A stretch of DNA of 64,000 bases from Scatophagus argus (lineage: Eukaryota; Chordata; Actinopteri; Scatophagidae), in contig NC_058513.1 of assembly GCF_020382885.2 (NCBI RefSeq), forward strand, positions 5,905,408 through 5,969,407, in the 5' to 3' direction. Below the pieces are notes generated by a model. That model made no database searches and had not been told where the DNA came from. It saw only the letters and a list, made by a program, of their open reading frames with translations. Of the stretch, positions 63,149 through 64,000 are shown one piece after another (position 1 is the stretch's first letter; the number at the start of each line of letters is the position of its first letter). Made by a program: the position numbers and the translations under genes.

Positions 63149-64000
63149 GTGAGAACACAACAGACAAAGCAAAGCTGAATGACGAATTTGTTTTCAGGGA
63201 TGTTATTTTATGTGACATTTTTCTTACGTGGATGATAAAAGATTTTGTGGTGAGGATTAGTACATGCTAGTGTTTCTTGGTACGGTTTTACAGCTCACAC
63301 TGAGCCACAAATGCCTCCCAAAAGCAAAGGTTTATGCGCACATTATAGACATCAAGGGTTTTTCTTTTCCAAATTTCCTTTGTGTCTGTGGTTTAGTCAG
63401 ATCTGCTGTGCATACCATTACTCTGTTATACACTAAATTTGACATAGGTTACAAACTTATCATCCAGAGGTAGTATTGTTTTCCAATTCTGTACCTTCTT
63501 AAATTGTTTATTGTATAGAAACCATTTCTTTCTACCACACCTCCACTGGTGCTTGTAGACCAGTGACAGTCAATTGTTGGATGCCACTCTGTGATACTTT
63601 ACTGTTCTTCATCCTAATGTTCTTTATTTCCCAACTCCTGTCCTTCCTCTCGAGGCACAGAGAACTGCTAGTACTACTGACACCTTTGTTCCTGTTCCTC
63701 TCAGAGGCTGGACTGTACAGGCTCCCTCAAAGCTTCTACATCTCTCTTATATCAGGTAGACGGTCTGTGCAGCCAGATTTGAGTACTTCAAACCTTTACT
63801 CTTGCAAATAGCTATCATCAGCAAAGCTGGAGTAAAAGCAACAGTGCATTTCAATTGTTTTCGCGATACACAGTGTCAGCAGTGACCTTAAAATTGGAGA
63901 CTTATAAGTTTTGCATGCAATTAAAATGCTTGCTTGACAGGTGTAAGCACAGAGTTTAATGGAGTACGTGTAGTGTTGAAGGAATGTGAAACAACGTTAA
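63149..64000 (+). other. l3mbtl2 intron (to the window edge)
   Basis: After the donor at 63149 no exon clearly matching the next part of L3MBTL2 was found. A stretch near 63662-63754, bounded by CACAG or CTCAG and ATCAG/GTAGAC, could be a divergent exon but shows no recognised similarity. Confidence 0.4.

Noticed and set aside
63662-63754. Possible fourth l3mbtl2 exon between a CACAG acceptor and a GTAGAC donor
   Set aside because: The translation does not resemble the expected L3MBTL2 segment (human GKPPTKKAKVL) and the splice sites are only moderate.

Overview
The window is vertebrate nuclear DNA, almost certainly from a ray-finned (teleost) fish. It has multi-exon genes with GT-AG introns, dispersed CA/GA microsatellites, a tRNA-derived SINE ending in GGAT repeats, a decayed Tc1-type DNA transposon and hAT-like miniature elements. 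All exon coordinates below were read by hand from the sequence, using splice sites, reading phase and remembered human orthologues. For the five complete recognised genes and the GTPase gene, the coding exons sum to an exact multiple of three.

Layout from left to right. desi1 (minus strand, 243-2303) and xrcc6/Ku70 (plus strand, 3223-7707) are head to head across a short shared promoter region. Next on the plus strand is an unfamiliar AIG1/GIMAP-like GTPase gene (8871-11589). It carries four consecutive 51-nt exons that each encode a 17-residue tryptophan-containing amphipathic module. josd1 (plus, about 14279/14351-16965) follows, then intergenic sequence with a decayed Tc1 element (19382-20887). 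cbx7 (plus, 21542-26229) starts in a CpG-rich island. A large convergent gene, ep300 (minus, 55470-33203, 31 coding exons, 2825 codons), fills the centre. After about 6 kb of repeat-bearing intergenic DNA, the 5' part of l3mbtl2 begins on the plus strand (62271, running off the right edge). Its first coding exon encodes a complete THAP zinc finger.

Functional themes. Apart from DNA end-joining (xrcc6) and two small cysteine peptidases of the SUMO/ubiquitin systems (desi1, josd1), the right half holds chromatin regulators: a Polycomb chromodomain reader (cbx7), a histone acetyltransferase co-activator (ep300) and an MBT-family repressor (l3mbtl2). The gene content matches human 22q13 in condensed form, which supports the orthology calls.

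The two most unusual items are the repeated-exon GTPase, whose nucleotide-binding motifs look degenerate, and the THAP-L3MBTL2 fusion. The THAP11/ZNF143-like motif upstream of the fusion gene is a further oddity. I found no CRISPR array, rRNA gene, or retrovirus-like or Polinton-like element.
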